Source: Hippopus hippopus | Taxonomy: Eukaryota > Mollusca > Bivalvia > Cardiida > Cardiidae | Assembly: GCA_946811185.2 (NCBI GenBank) | Contig: OX328102.1 | Span: forward strand, 48,709,619-48,773,618 | DNA: 64,000 nt | Direction of reading: 5' to 3' | In this document: positions 23,390 to 32,409 of the stretch, one piece after another | Numbering within the stretch: the first letter of the stretch is position 1 | How the letters are laid out: each line of letters begins with the position of its first letter | The notes under the pieces: model-generated | The model's input: only the letters and a program-made list of their open reading frames with translations | Database searches by the model: none | What the model was told of the DNA's origin: nothing | Made by a program: the position numbers and the translations under genes

Positions 23390-23880
23390 AATGGATCACT
23401 TTTTAGTTTTTTTCATCCTATGAATGATTTTTTCTCTCTAAATGGAATTTGTCCCTATATCGCTGAATTGAACTTAGATTTTTTTGCACTATAAATGATT
23501 TCTAAATGTCTGAGCACTGAGTTGAACTTAGACTTTTTTTTACCCTATGTATGATTTTTTCTTTCTAAATGTCTGACCATTGAGTTGGACTTAGTCTTTT
23601 TTTACATCTATGAATGATTTTTTTCTCTTTTCTAAAAGGAAATTTATCTTATATCACTGAGTTGGACTTAGTTTTTTCTTCACCTATGTATGATTTTTCT
23701 CTCTAAAAGACTGAGCACTGGGTTGGACTTAGCTTTTTTTTATTCTATGAATGATTTTTCTTTTCTAAATGTCTGGACATTGAGTTGGACTTAGTCTTTT
23801 TTCTGCATCTATGAATGATTTTTTACTCTTTGGAGTGTAACTCTCTGGAGTGTGAGTCTTTGGAGTGTAACTCTTCTAAA
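23390..23880. repeat. Inner 60-bp tandem array, left-only module of element 1
   Basis: Same monomer family as the outer array (GTTGGACTTAG...ATGAATGATTTTT), here between the 46-aa and 104-aa genes. Its counterpart is at 43340-43800. It shows that the module arose from another copy of the arm's own array plus gene unit. Confidence 0.8.
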
Positions 23881-23948
23881 AGAAAGAAGTTTGACAATTT
23901 GAAGAAATGACAATTTGAAGAAAGATAGAACTTTCGTGGTAGATGGTT

Positions 23949-23964
23949 AGCCCTGAAAAGGGCT
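23949..23964 (-). terminator. Histone-like 3' stem-loop after 104-aa gene
   Basis: On the minus strand AGCCCT-TTTC-AGGGCT, 31 nt after the stop, followed by AACCATCTACCAC and GAAAG. Histone mRNAs end in a 6-bp stem with a UUUC-type loop, an ACC-rich flank and a purine-rich downstream element at similar spacing. Confidence 0.75.
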
Positions 23965-23995
23965 GTTTTGAGAAGAGCTGATTTTATGAAAATGT

Positions 23996-24310
23996 TTATT
24001 CAGTATCAGCATCAGTCGATTCGCTGTCTGACTCACTCCTTTCAGTGGCGATTTGCGCACGGAAAAGACGGGTCACCTGCTCAGTTTTTGAAATAACATA
24101 CTGAAAATACATCTCAAGCATGCCCTCAATAATGAGCTCCTTCATCCGAAGGTTATAACAGAACACCCTGTTATTAGCAAGCTCAGCCCTCTCGTATCGT
24201 CTTCTCACTCCAGCTAGGCGTTGTTTAAGTAAGACGATTTGTCTCCTTGCTCTTATTAACTTTCGCTCAGTATCCATCCAAGTGACGAGTGGTGATTGTC
24301 TTGAAGCCAT
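23996..24310 (-). CDS. 104-aa basic/coiled-coil protein with acidic tail (left-arm gene C)
   Basis: No family recognised. Residues 12-50 are rich in Arg, Lys and Leu (RKLIRARRQIVLLKQRL) and look like an amphipathic or coiled-coil helix. A middle helix is rich in Met, Tyr and Phe. The last 16 residues are Ser/Asp/Glu-rich (ERSESDSESTDADTE). The mix resembles a small DNA-binding or chaperone-like adaptor, but this is a guess. The gene exists only in the left arm, as part of the module missing from the right arm. It is intact in element 2 with changes concentrated at the first dozen residues, which suggests the rest was constrained. An E2F/CRE/TATA promoter lies directly upstream, and a perfect histone-like stem-loop lies 31 nt after the stop. 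Confidence 0.75.
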   Translation of the reverse strand: MASRQSPLVTWMDTERKLIRARRQIVLLKQRLAGVRRRYERAELANNRVFCYNLRMKELIIEGMLEMYFQYVISKTEQVTRLFRAQIATERSESDSESTDADTE

Positions 24311-24605
24311 TGTGAAAAATGAAATGTATGGAAAATAAATCGTCGAGATTTATAGCTTTTCAGACGGACTGAACTAGTTGACCCATGACGTCATTTTCTC
24401 CTATGTTTTTCCCGCGTCGGCGTTTCATGCTGTTTTGGCTCCAAATTAATGTTATCCAATCAGAATCAGCGTTTTATTTCTAATACTAATTGTTTTACTG
24501 TTGACCAACCCGTGGGTTTGTTACATTTTCTTGTTCGGGGATTTTATTGTTGCCCAATCCATGGGTTTGTTACATTTTCTTGTTCGGGTTAGAAAAAACT
24601 AGAGT
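24311..24605 (-). promoter_or_regulatory. E2F/CRE/CCAAT/TATA promoter of 104-aa gene
   Basis: TGACGTCA at 24386-24393, TTTCCCGC at 24408-24415, TATA near 24349, and two tandem about 50-bp units carrying CCAAT-like GCCCAATCC / GACCAACCC near 24490-24600. Confidence 0.72.
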
Positions 24606-24709
24606 TTGGCTAATCTATGACTTTTTTTGATTGTGAATCTTTTGAGTTTTTTGACAATTTTGAGTTTTTGACAATTTGAAGAAAGATAGAACTTTCGTGG
24701 TAGATGGGT

Positions 24710-24725
24710 AGCCCTGAAAAGGGCT
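24710..24725 (-). terminator. Histone-like 3' stem-loop after left 88-aa gene
   Basis: AGCCCT-TTTC-AGGGCT followed by ACCCA, then GAAAG 13 nt beyond the stem; 35 nt after the stop codon. Confidence 0.77.
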
Positions 24726-24760
24726 GTTTTGTTTTTTTGGAGGCTGTGTTTTTTCCAGTT

Positions 24761-25027
24761 CTAATGGCAACACCCGAAATTCGCTTGGCAAATGGGGCAT
24801 GCTGTAATCTTCCTCCCAAATTCGATATCAACCAAGATGATATCCGGTGTTGTCTTTAATAATAGCTGAACTAATCTTTCGCCGAGATCTTTGTATGGTT
24901 GTGTTATACGTCGCAGTTGGTTTTGTTCCTCCTCTCCTACGAGATGAGTGGTTAGTTGCAATAACTGCTGTCCGGCATTTAGATACTCTTGGAGAGCCTC
25001 ACGTAGTTGATGATTTACCTCTTCCAT
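24761..25027 (-). CDS. 88-aa helical protein with C-terminal CPxC motif (left-arm gene D)
   Basis: Function unknown. The first true ATG is at 25027; longer readings need TTG or GTG starts. Residues 1-65 are predicted helical and Gln/Leu-rich (EEVNHQLREALQEYL). The C-terminus, ACPICQANFGCCH, has four Cys and one His, a possible zinc site recalling the CPACRKVGGCA end of gene A. The product is identical, residue for residue, to the right-arm copy at 33789-34055. Its TATA promoter lacks the E2F/CRE block. A histone-like stem-loop with an ACCCA flank follows 35 nt after the stop. Confidence 0.8.
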   Translation of the reverse strand: MEEVNHQLREALQEYLNAGQQLLQLTTHLVGEEEQNQLRRITQPYKDLGERLVQLLLKTTPDIILVDIEFGRKITACPICQANFGCCH

Positions 25028-25310
25028 ATTGATATTGTTTCCGAATATTGACACTGCTTTCAAAGTGCTCGTTAGCTGAGAGTCAAAGAAATGGTGAATG
25101 TGTGAAAAATAACGCGGGCTTTATACGTTTACAGAGGATTGAAATTTTTTAAAGAGCTCGGACCTGGCAGAAAGCACATACATTTTTTCCATGCTACGTT
25201 TCATGCTAATATAGCAAAAAAGTTATGAGACGTTGTATGGGAAAAATGTAACCAGAACAAGTCTTTTGGGGGAAAAAACAGAATGAAGAACTCTATTGTT
25301 TTTTTGAACT

Positions 25311-25331
25311 TTTATTTATTGAACTTTTATT
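25311..25331 (-). terminator. Polyadenylation signals of 218-aa / polB unit
   Basis: Several overlapping TTTATT on the plus strand (AATAAA on the transcribed strand), about 390 nt past the 218-aa stop and after the tandem repeat. Confidence 0.55.
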
Positions 25332-25359
25332 TACTGAACAGAACTAAACATTGAAACAT

Positions 25360-25690
25360 TTTTTTTGCAATGCATCATAAAAAAATTTCTTGACAATGAA
25401 AAAAATTTCTTGACAATGAAAAAAATCACAAGCAAACATTTTTTTGCAATGCATCATAAAAATTTCTTGACAATGAAAAAACATTTTCTTAACAATGAAA
25501 AAATCGCACTGAAATATTTTTTCACAATGCATCATAAAAAATTTCTTGACAATGAAAAACATTTTCTTAACAATGAAAAAATCGCACTGAAATATTTTTT
25601 CACAATGAATTATTCACAACGAATTAATCGCAATGAATTGATCACAATGAATTATTTTTTCGCAACGAATTATTTACAATGAATTAATCG
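25360..25690. repeat. A/T-rich tandem repeat, element 1 left
   Basis: About 30-65 bp units built from TTTCTTGACAATGAAAAA, CACAATGCATCATAAAAA and AATCGCACTGAAATATTTT. The inverse copy is at 33140-33485; related arrays are at 45250-45490 and 52830-53175. Long frames across it are artefacts of the repeat. Confidence 0.85.
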
Positions 25691-25715
25691 CAAAAAAACA
25701 GTATATAACAAATTT

Positions 25716-26372
25716 TTATAATGCAAATTCGCAAACACCACGAGTTTCACATTTGTTTTCATATTCCGTAATGTCTTTATGCAATTGGTCATACCCAAAA
25801 AACATTGTATACTCACTGTCCATATCGTCGAAATCTCGTAGTCCTATGAATGGAGCAACATGTCTATAAGCGTCTTTTGTTGAAAGAGCTGAATTTACTA
25901 CTTCTTCTGTAACATCTCTATCAAATAGAATATACCCTGACATGGATTCCATTGTTTCTCCGTAGGAATCATGAACAGATCCTTTTTTGTAGCGTAAGTA
26001 AAAGTTAAATAGAACTGATTTCATTTTCACAACGTTAAGAAAACTTTCTTCTGTTCTTCCTATGATAAAAAATGTCCATCGACTTGTGGATCGAAACAGT
26101 TTACTAATAACATTGTCTTTCATACAGCTATCTGCTAAATAAGTCTTGAGAACGAGATCCAGCCCCGAATCGTCCACCATCATCGCAATAAAGTTGAATA
26201 TAGCATACACTTTGTATGACTTTTCTCCTTTTGCAACCCATTTAAACATTTTTTTGATCCAAATTTTCACACAGAAAAATTTAATGTTAAGCTGTGTTTG
26301 TTCATCAAGCGTATGCTGTCGAACAAATTCTCCATAAATTTTTTCACGTAGTTCTATTGGTAGCGGCAACAT
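25716..26372 (-). CDS. 218-aa core protein downstream of polymerase
   Basis: The family is not recognised. The N-terminus LPIELREKIYGEF resembles the first helix of an F-box (LPxEL..KI), but the rest has no leucine-rich or WD repeats, so this is only a hint. The middle is mixed and aromatic-rich, and the C-terminus has two Cys (KCETRGVCEFAL). It lies 83 nt beyond the polymerase stop on the same strand. It has its own TATA box inside the last polymerase codons (about 26466-26475), so it need not depend on read-through. The copy in element 2 is full length with roughly 15 substitutions and no breaks, suggesting constraint. No stem-loop follows; AATAAA signals lie beyond the A/T tandem repeat at 25311-25331. 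Confidence 0.8.
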   Translation of the reverse strand: MLPLPIELREKIYGEFVRQHTLDEQTQLNIKFFCVKIWIKKMFKWVAKGEKSYKVYAIFNFIAMMVDDSGLDLVLKTYLADSCMKDNVISKLFRSTSRWTFFIIGRTEESFLNVVKMKSVLFNFYLRYKKGSVHDSYGETMESMSGYILFDRDVTEEVVNSALSTKDAYRHVAPFIGLRDFDDMDSEYTMFFGYDQLHKDITEYENKCETRGVCEFAL

Positions 26373-26454
26373 GATTGTTATTTTTTTGAACAGCTGCTAA
26401 TATTTTTTCCCCGACTTACTTCGAGTGATTGGTACACAACAATGTGATATGAAA

Positions 26455-29400
26455 TTATTTTCTCAAACTTTTATAGCCATAGGGTACAGTATCAGTACCA
26501 TTTACAATGACTCTCTTGGTGTATACAGAACGAAACGTTTTTGTTTGTGGTTCACTGGTAACCGTTCTATCTCTGTGTCTTTTAATTTTACAATCATACT
26601 GAATTTTGATTTCTACTGTACGATCCAAAGCACATTTCGAATATGTATCGAAATTTACCACCTGTTTTGTATTGTAATCCAGAGTAACCCCCTTTACTTT
26701 ACATTTGCTTATCTCTTTTCCATCTTTTGTTTTCATTTTGTAAGCATAATTCTTAGGTCCAAGTCCTCTGAATTGAGTAATTTTACAAGCAGGCTCTTCA
26801 TCAGTCCATTTTCCTAACCGGCTGTTAATAATAGGGGGGTTCCATAATTCGGGGTCGTGAATGTACATACAACTATCTGTATCGAAATACAGAACTCTAT
26901 CTTTTAACTTTTCAAGAACACTGTACAATTCCAACCTTGCATAAGCTGTTACGTAAGAACCTACTATCACATTGGCTGTAGCATGGGTGTCAATATGTTC
27001 CAACTTTGATTCATAGTTAACCAAGATGAATGAACAGTTCTCATCAAAGATTTCTACATGCTTTACAATGAAATTGGGATTGGTGACTAATTCAAAATAC
27101 TTAGACGGATCACTGATGTATTCCGTCTGGATCATTTTTTCACGCTGAGCTAATTTTCCCCAAAGGCAGTTCAACATAATCTTAGCAAATGATCTTCTCC
27201 CAGGATTTCTTTGAATACAACTTGGATCAAGACGAACACCTTCTGCCTTCTCATATTCACAAACGAACTGATCTTTTTCTGAGTCTGATTGACAGCTATC
27301 TGGATAACCACTGGCTTCTTGCTTAATTTTCAAGAAATTGTCCACATAATGTTTAAAGAACTGATCTGACACAGAATTGAAATGCCAAATTTCATACACT
27401 TGCAATAATCGATAACCGCAGTCAAGAGCCTTGAATAATTCAAATGTAACCCAAGTTCCGACCAAAGCCCTCTCTTCTTTACCATGTCTACAAATGTTTG
27501 AGCTTTCTTCTGCACATTTCATACAGAGGGGAAACATCATTTTGTTGTTACAGTGAACTGGAAGAACGGGGTGAAACAAATCAGTTGGAGGCAAAACTTT
27601 GCATTTGATTAATCCCTCATATTAGCGAATATTGTTCATATCAATATTCTCAGTAGACAAAATTTCTGGATGACCTACAGGGTAGGATTTGTGTTTACAA
27701 ACATAAGGGTATAGAGAACAGATATCGATGTACTTGATTTCCTTTTTGGTTTTTTCATCAACATCATATCCAATTTTTATTGCATTACATCTTCCCCCGG
27801 ACAAACCATCCCTCGGATCGATAGGGTCCCAATGTGGATATAACTTTTCAATGTGTTTTTTGTACTCTTTATCCTTCATCTTAGCATCAAATTCATGTTC
27901 CCAAATGTACACTACATTATATCCCATGTCTTCGATATCTGCTATACGTTCAAAAGTACGTTCGTACAATTCAGACATGGGTTTTCCATTAATAGGATTG
28001 ATCTGTTTTCGATCTGTATAGCATACAGGACAACCATGATACAAATCCCCAAGAAATTCATAAACAGTGTTTGATTGATGGTGAAAACCATCTACACTAT
28101 ATTTCCCGATTTGAGCTTCACCACCATTTTTTGCATGCTGAATATTAATACCTTTTTCCTGAGCAATGCTTTGAACCCATAGAAAAGCGACGTCTGGATG
28201 AGTCTTTACTTGAAATGATAGCTATTTGATTTTCTGGTAAATATTTGCTTCGCCACACCTTGTTACAGGCATCTGCGATGGTAATCGCCTCTAAAAATGG
28301 ACAAATACCACCCTGTTCGATAAACAGCTTTCTGAATTCAGCACACCCTCGTCTGAGGATATCAACGTCTGACCTACAGTACATTTCCATCTCCTTCTGA
28401 AAATTGAATTCCTCACCATTTCGAACTTTGTCATTATACCAAACTATAAATTTTGACCTAGCCTCTTCAGACATTGAGTCGGGTTTGTAATAAGACATAT
28501 CCAAGTAGGGTCCGATGTAACTCCAAAATTCATCTGTATTCGCCCAGTGAGGAAAGTAACCTTTTTTCATTTCTTGAAGGCCAAAGGTGGATGGAAATTT
28601 TGCCAAACCAAAACTCATGAAATTGAAAGAATCGATCAGACGTACACCGTTCAGTTCTAACTTCATAATATTGTTTCCATTCATGATCAATTTTGGAAGT
28701 TTTAACCCAACTTTGACAATATAGTCAAGAATGAACTGCCCGTCATAGCCTTTGAAATTATGGGCAATAGCCGTAACCCCTTTATGATGTTTTGAAAAGA
28801 GCCAGTTGCAAAATTGACTCAAAGTTTTTTCACCTTGAAAAATAACTTCCCTACCCTCTTCAAATTCACTGCATGTAGAACAATGAAAATCAACTGATTT
28901 ATCGATACATTCATTACACGCTCTGTGTGCGATACAATAATTTGGGATGTGTACACCTGTGTCTTGTTTGCATTCAAAATCAAAGAAAATAAACTGTGGT
29001 TTTTTGACTACAGAAGAACTCGTCTCGTCATCGCTGTCATGGTTCAACTTACTTTGGTAAGGCTGAATATAGCATTGATGAGAAAAGTTAACAATTCTCT
29101 TACAGATATGACATCTTTTCTTTCCATTGCAAACATGATTTTTCTTTCTGATATGATATTGTGCACCGCATTTCGAACAGAGTTTCACTAATTCACAAAT
29201 GGATTTCTTTTCTTTACCTTGAACATTTCTGTGATTTTCAAAGCATTCAGCACTAAAAAATCGTCTACTACAAACACTGCAAACATATTCTTTTGATTCT
29301 GATGGACATTTTCCTTCGCGATAACAACCTTTACAGATATTTGAACAAGCATGACTTTCCCGCTGAGGGTAACCCACATCACAGAACTCACAATAATATC

Positions 29401-30550
29401 CACAACTAAGAAAACCTTTGATAGATTTAATGTAGTCATAATGGTTTTGATGAAAGTACAAATGTATGATCTTACTATTGGCTTTCACTTTTGGATGTTT
29501 AAATATTTTTTCCACTTTTGAATGCTGTTGGTGAACTTTAATGACATAGCCTTTTTCATACAAGATTGTTTGAATTTTTTTGTATTCATCAATTCCTACA
29601 GACTGTGTTGGTGAAACTCCAGCTTCATGTAACAATTTCTCAGCTTCAGTCTTTTGAAGGGAGTATTTTGAACGACGAATACGATCCCATTTTCTATTCC
29701 ATACTTCGGTGTTTTCACGTTCACTGTAGCAAATTCCCACAACAACAGCTCTTGCAAAACATAGTTGGTCATAATTGTCAATTTGAATAATAGATTTCTT
29801 CTTCTGGGCAAAAAACTTTGAATCTAATTCTGACGATCTATATTTTGTTTTTCCGCTACCACTTGGTGATATTGTATGTGTAATGTCAAATGTCATGAAT
29901 CCATCGTTCAAGACGAAATCTGTATTCGATTGTAAAACTCGTTCAATTTCATTCAGCATAGTTTCACCTTGTAACTGGTCTGCAGCTAAAAAAGGAATAT
30001 GGATTCCCATTTCCAACGAAGGATGATTGATGGTAATCCTAATCATGTCCGTCGGTTTGGCATTTAACTTTCGAATGATTTCACAGCTAACATCGTCAAA
30101 TAATCCAAGGAGTCTCTGAGGTGTTAATTCTTCAAATTTCTTAAAACTCAGCATCAGCACATGTGATTCTGTTTTAAATTTTCTTGACTTCTTATTACCC
30201 TTTTCTGTTAAATCATATAGACTTTTCATGTCTAAGTTAGAGTTGGTACTTTCATCGTCGCTATCATTTTCTTCTTTCAACGGTTTAGTTTTTTTCTTTT
30301 TTGTTGGTGGAAACACCTCATCGTCACTTTCTTCTTTCAACGGTTTAGTTTTTTTCTTTTTTATTGGTGGAAACGCCTCATCGTCACTTTCTTCTTTCAA
30401 CGGTTTAGTTTTTTTCTTTTTTATTGGTGGAAACACCTCATCGTCACTTTCTTCTTTCAAAGGTCTAGTTTTTTTCTTTTTTGTTGGTGGAAACACCTCA
30501 TCGTCACTTTCGCTGTCTGAATAGGTTATTATTCTTTTTCTTTTACCCAT
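26455..30550 (-). pseudogene. polB: Family-B DNA polymerase (probably protein-primed), broken copy
   Basis: Same protein as the open frame at 46243-50232. Two lesions are visible against that copy: a 14-bp deletion at 28180/28181 that shifts the frame, between the exonuclease and polymerase halves, and a C-to-T change making a TAA stop at 27622-27624, upstream of most of the palm domain. The exonuclease motifs, the DxxSLYP motif A, the motif B region and the DTDS motif C can all still be read in pieces. The acidic/basic N-terminal repeat (ESDDEVFPPxKKKKT) occurs four times here and twice in element 2. I take the MGKRKRI start at 30550, because the TATA box at 30605-30612 would place the transcript start downstream of the more distal ATG at 30667. 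This copy cannot make an active enzyme. Confidence 0.93.
26464..26476 (-). promoter_or_regulatory. TATA box of 218-aa gene inside polB 3' end
   Basis: Minus-strand GGCTATAAAAG encodes the last polymerase residues (YGYKS) and lies about 95 nt before the ATG of the 218-aa gene. The element 2 copy keeps TATAAAAG. Confidence 0.6.
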
Positions 30551-30706
30551 CGTTTTAGCTCTGAGTGAAAAGACAATAATGCAGAAGTGAGAAAAAACTA
30601 GCAATTTATATAGCCTCTCCGTTGTAACAGTGTATAAATAAGCCGTTAGTTGTGAAAATCTATTCATTCTCCTACTCGATCTCAGTCAGTACAGCTGATA
30701 AAAAAT
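30551..30706. promoter_or_regulatory. Divergent polB / zinc-knuckle promoter, element 1
   Basis: Two TATA boxes lie back to back: TATATAAA on the minus strand (30605-30612) for polB and TATAAATA on the plus strand (30633-30640) for the zinc-knuckle gene, only 20 bp apart. No E2F/CRE block is present, unlike the small-gene promoters. Confidence 0.8.
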
Positions 30707-31552
30707 ATGAGTGAGTTAAAGCTGCAAAATACATCACCACTTAGAAAGAGGGTGTATCTGTATGTTAATCCATACACCCACGATTATGAGATCAGCAATA
30801 TACCATCAAAGTATAATGTTAAACATATCGGAAACTATGTGGGATCATTTTTATCCCAGCAACATTTAGAAGAAAAAGATGTTTACCGTACTACCAGCTA
30901 CAGAGTTTTGGATCAAGCGATGATTGACAAACGATATGGTGCGAATGGTGTGAGAACAAATATTTGTTTCACATGCAACGAAGCAGGACATTGGGCCAAA
31001 GAATGTCCAGAAAAAGAAAATCAGCTAGGAACAATTGTTTTTGTCTACGTGAATCCACACAGTCACGACATTGAGATTTCACCATCATTTTATAACGTTG
31101 GTGGTTTCAAAGATATGATATTCGTCGGGACACTAAATTCATTCTGCAGTGAAAATACATGGAAAAAAAGTTCACCACAAGCTACATCCTCATCGGTTGA
31201 AACTCAGACCGTAGACATGCAGAGCGACACAGCGGCTAACAGCGATTCAGAAATCTGCAAAATAGCAGATGATTTAGCGACATTACGAAAAAATCTAAGA
31301 AATCAACAAACTTTGGATCTAAAAAACAACGAATTTTCTGCAGAACCGGGTTGTTCGTACGGAAAGGAAAAACAGCAAAACATCGAAAAGAAGAAAAAAC
31401 GAGTAACAAAGAACTATTTCTTTTACAAATCAACAAAACATGAGGACAAAATCTGTCCAGATGTGGAATTAAAAAACAACGATAGGAAAAGAAAACGTAA
31501 AACCAAATGTGAATCTGACATCTCAAAGAAAAAGAAAAAACATACTGAGTGA
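30707..31552 (+). CDS. 281-aa CCHC zinc-knuckle protein with duplicated flanking domain
   Basis: Divergent from the polymerase across a 156-bp shared promoter. Residues 87-100 form a classical zinc knuckle, CFTCNEAGHWAKEC (CX2CX4HX4C), of the single-stranded nucleic-acid binding type. On each side is a related unit: VYLYVNPYTHDYEIS near residues 16-30 and VFVYVNPHSHDIEIS near residues 108-122, so an ancestral domain was duplicated around the knuckle. The C-terminal third is Ser/Thr-rich and then strongly basic (KRKRKTK, KKKKKH), probably a nuclear localisation signal. A role in genome replication or binding of single-stranded DNA is inference. An AATAAA lies at 31697-31702, and no histone-like stem-loop is seen. 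Open here; frameshifted in element 2. Confidence 0.85.
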   Translation: MSELKLQNTSPLRKRVYLYVNPYTHDYEISNIPSKYNVKHIGNYVGSFLSQQHLEEKDVYRTTSYRVLDQAMIDKRYGANGVRTNICFTCNEAGHWAKECPEKENQLGTIVFVYVNPHSHDIEISPSFYNVGGFKDMIFVGTLNSFCSENTWKKSSPQATSSSVETQTVDMQSDTAANSDSEICKIADDLATLRKNLRNQQTLDLKNNEFSAEPGCSYGKEKQQNIEKKKKRVTKNYFFYKSTKHEDKICPDVELKNNDRKRKRKTKCESDISKKKKKHTE

Positions 31553-31696
31553 AAAAAAGATTTCAATACAATATTGATTATAAACAAAAAAGACTGACTT
31601 GATTTTTTCATTCATTTTTTGTCTTTTACAGTTCATTTATTTTTTGTCTTTACAGTTCATGATTTGATTTTTTCATTGTACATAAGTTCTTTTTGA

Positions 31697-31702
31697 AATA
31701 AA
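31697..31702 (+). terminator. Polyadenylation signal of zinc-knuckle gene
   Basis: AATAAA in an A/T-rich 3' region about 145 nt after the stop. No stem-loop is present on this strand here. Confidence 0.6.
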
Positions 31703-31807
31703 AAATATAAAAATAATTACTTCTTACTTTTGACTTTTTCTAGTTATGACTGTAAGTCTTTTTACTTTTGACAATTTGAGAAGAAAGATCTTTCATGCTA
31801 AATGGTT

Positions 31808-31823
31808 AGCCCTGAAAAGGGCT
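31808..31823 (-). terminator. Histone-like 3' stem-loop after 68-aa gene
   Basis: The same stem and TTTC loop on the minus strand, 31 nt past the stop. The following sequence differs (CATTTAGCATGAAAGATC) but keeps GAAAG 13 nt away. This one lies in the unique core, not in an arm. Confidence 0.77.
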
Positions 31824-31854
31824 TTTTTGAAGGATCTCACATTGACATCCAGCT

Positions 31855-32061
31855 CTACGATTCTTCCGTCCGATCCACTGGGATGATTTCACATCCACAA
31901 TGTTCGCAGCAAATCGTCGAACCTTCATCATCATCATAAAATCCTTCATCTGTATCTGGACAGTTATGCTTCTGACCAAGATACTCGAGTATGGAAAAAC
32001 ATTTTCCACACTCTATCAGACATCTGTTTGCACAGTGAGGGCATACAAGAATTCGATCCAT
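31855..32061 (-). CDS. 68-aa Cys-rich zinc-ribbon-like protein
   Basis: Function unknown. It has ten Cys in two clusters: CPHCANRC...CGKC near residues 7-21 and CCEHCGC near residues 51-57, with a single C near residue 34. An acidic linker (DTDEGFYDDDEGS) lies between them. This suggests one or two zinc ribbons, as in small transcription-factor-like or adaptor proteins. It is transcribed against its neighbours from a promoter shared with the 220-aa gene. Upstream lie an AP-1 site TGACTCA (32131-32137) touching a CRE TGACGTCA (32138-32145) and an E2F-like TTTCCCGC. A stem-loop follows 31 nt after the stop with GAAAG about 13 nt beyond. Intact in element 2 with few changes. Confidence 0.78.
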   Translation of the reverse strand: MDRILVCPHCANRCLIECGKCFSILEYLGQKHNCPDTDEGFYDDDEGSTICCEHCGCEIIPVDRTEES

Positions 32062-32409
32062 TCTGGAACAAATATGATTTCATGTAAATTATCGCTGGGC
32101 TTTATAGCTTTACAGGAGGATTGAACTAGATGACTCATGACGTCATTTTCTCCTATGTTTTTCCCGCGCCGGCGTTTTCATTAACATTGTGCAATCAAAT
32201 CGATGGTTATATCGGTGTTTTTTTACCACTCCTAATTCGGTGTCACACAGTACAATACCGGTGTTTTCCGCCAGGTCCGCCCTCTTTAAAAATTTCAATC
32301 CTCTGTAAACGTATAAAGCTCGGTGTTATTTTCATATATTCACCATTTCTTTGATTCTCAGCTAACGATCACTTCGAAAGTAGTATCAATATTCAGAGTC
32401 AGTTACAAT
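32062..32409. promoter_or_regulatory. Divergent promoter, 68-aa / 220-aa genes (element 1)
   Basis: The minus-strand unit has TATA at 32101-32106, AP-1 TGACTCA at 32131-32137, CRE TGACGTCA at 32138-32145 and E2F-like TTTCCCGC at 32160-32167. The plus-strand unit has TATAAAG at 32312-32318, and its leader resembles that of the 88-aa genes, so part of this promoter was copied from or to the arms. Confidence 0.75.

Larger units (their letters stand above)
21009..25768. repeat. Left inverted arm of element 1
   Basis: From the tip inward the arm holds: the terminal hairpin, four GGCTCTCTTCCCTGAG-like repeats, a 60-65 bp tandem array (21345-21800), an array of histone-like stem-loops (21877-22400), the 119-aa gene and its promoter, then a left-only module (array, 46-aa gene, array, 104-aa gene with promoter), the 88-aa gene and an A/T-rich tandem repeat. 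Its inner edge lies inside the 3' end of the 218-aa gene. It pairs with 33063-36238. Confidence 0.88.

Noticed and set aside
23949..23964. Bacterial-type rho-independent terminators
   Set aside because: The context is eukaryotic (TATA, AATAAA, SINEs), no U-tract follows the stem in the transcript direction, and loop orientation and flanks fit histone 3' ends instead.
25344..25682. Open frames on both strands over the A/T tandem repeat (also near 33149-33487)
   Set aside because: Low-complexity translation of a tandem repeat, present on both strands, without a promoter.
30228..30524. 98-aa plus-strand frame opposite the polymerase N-terminus
   Set aside because: Antisense shadow of the 60-bp coding repeat.
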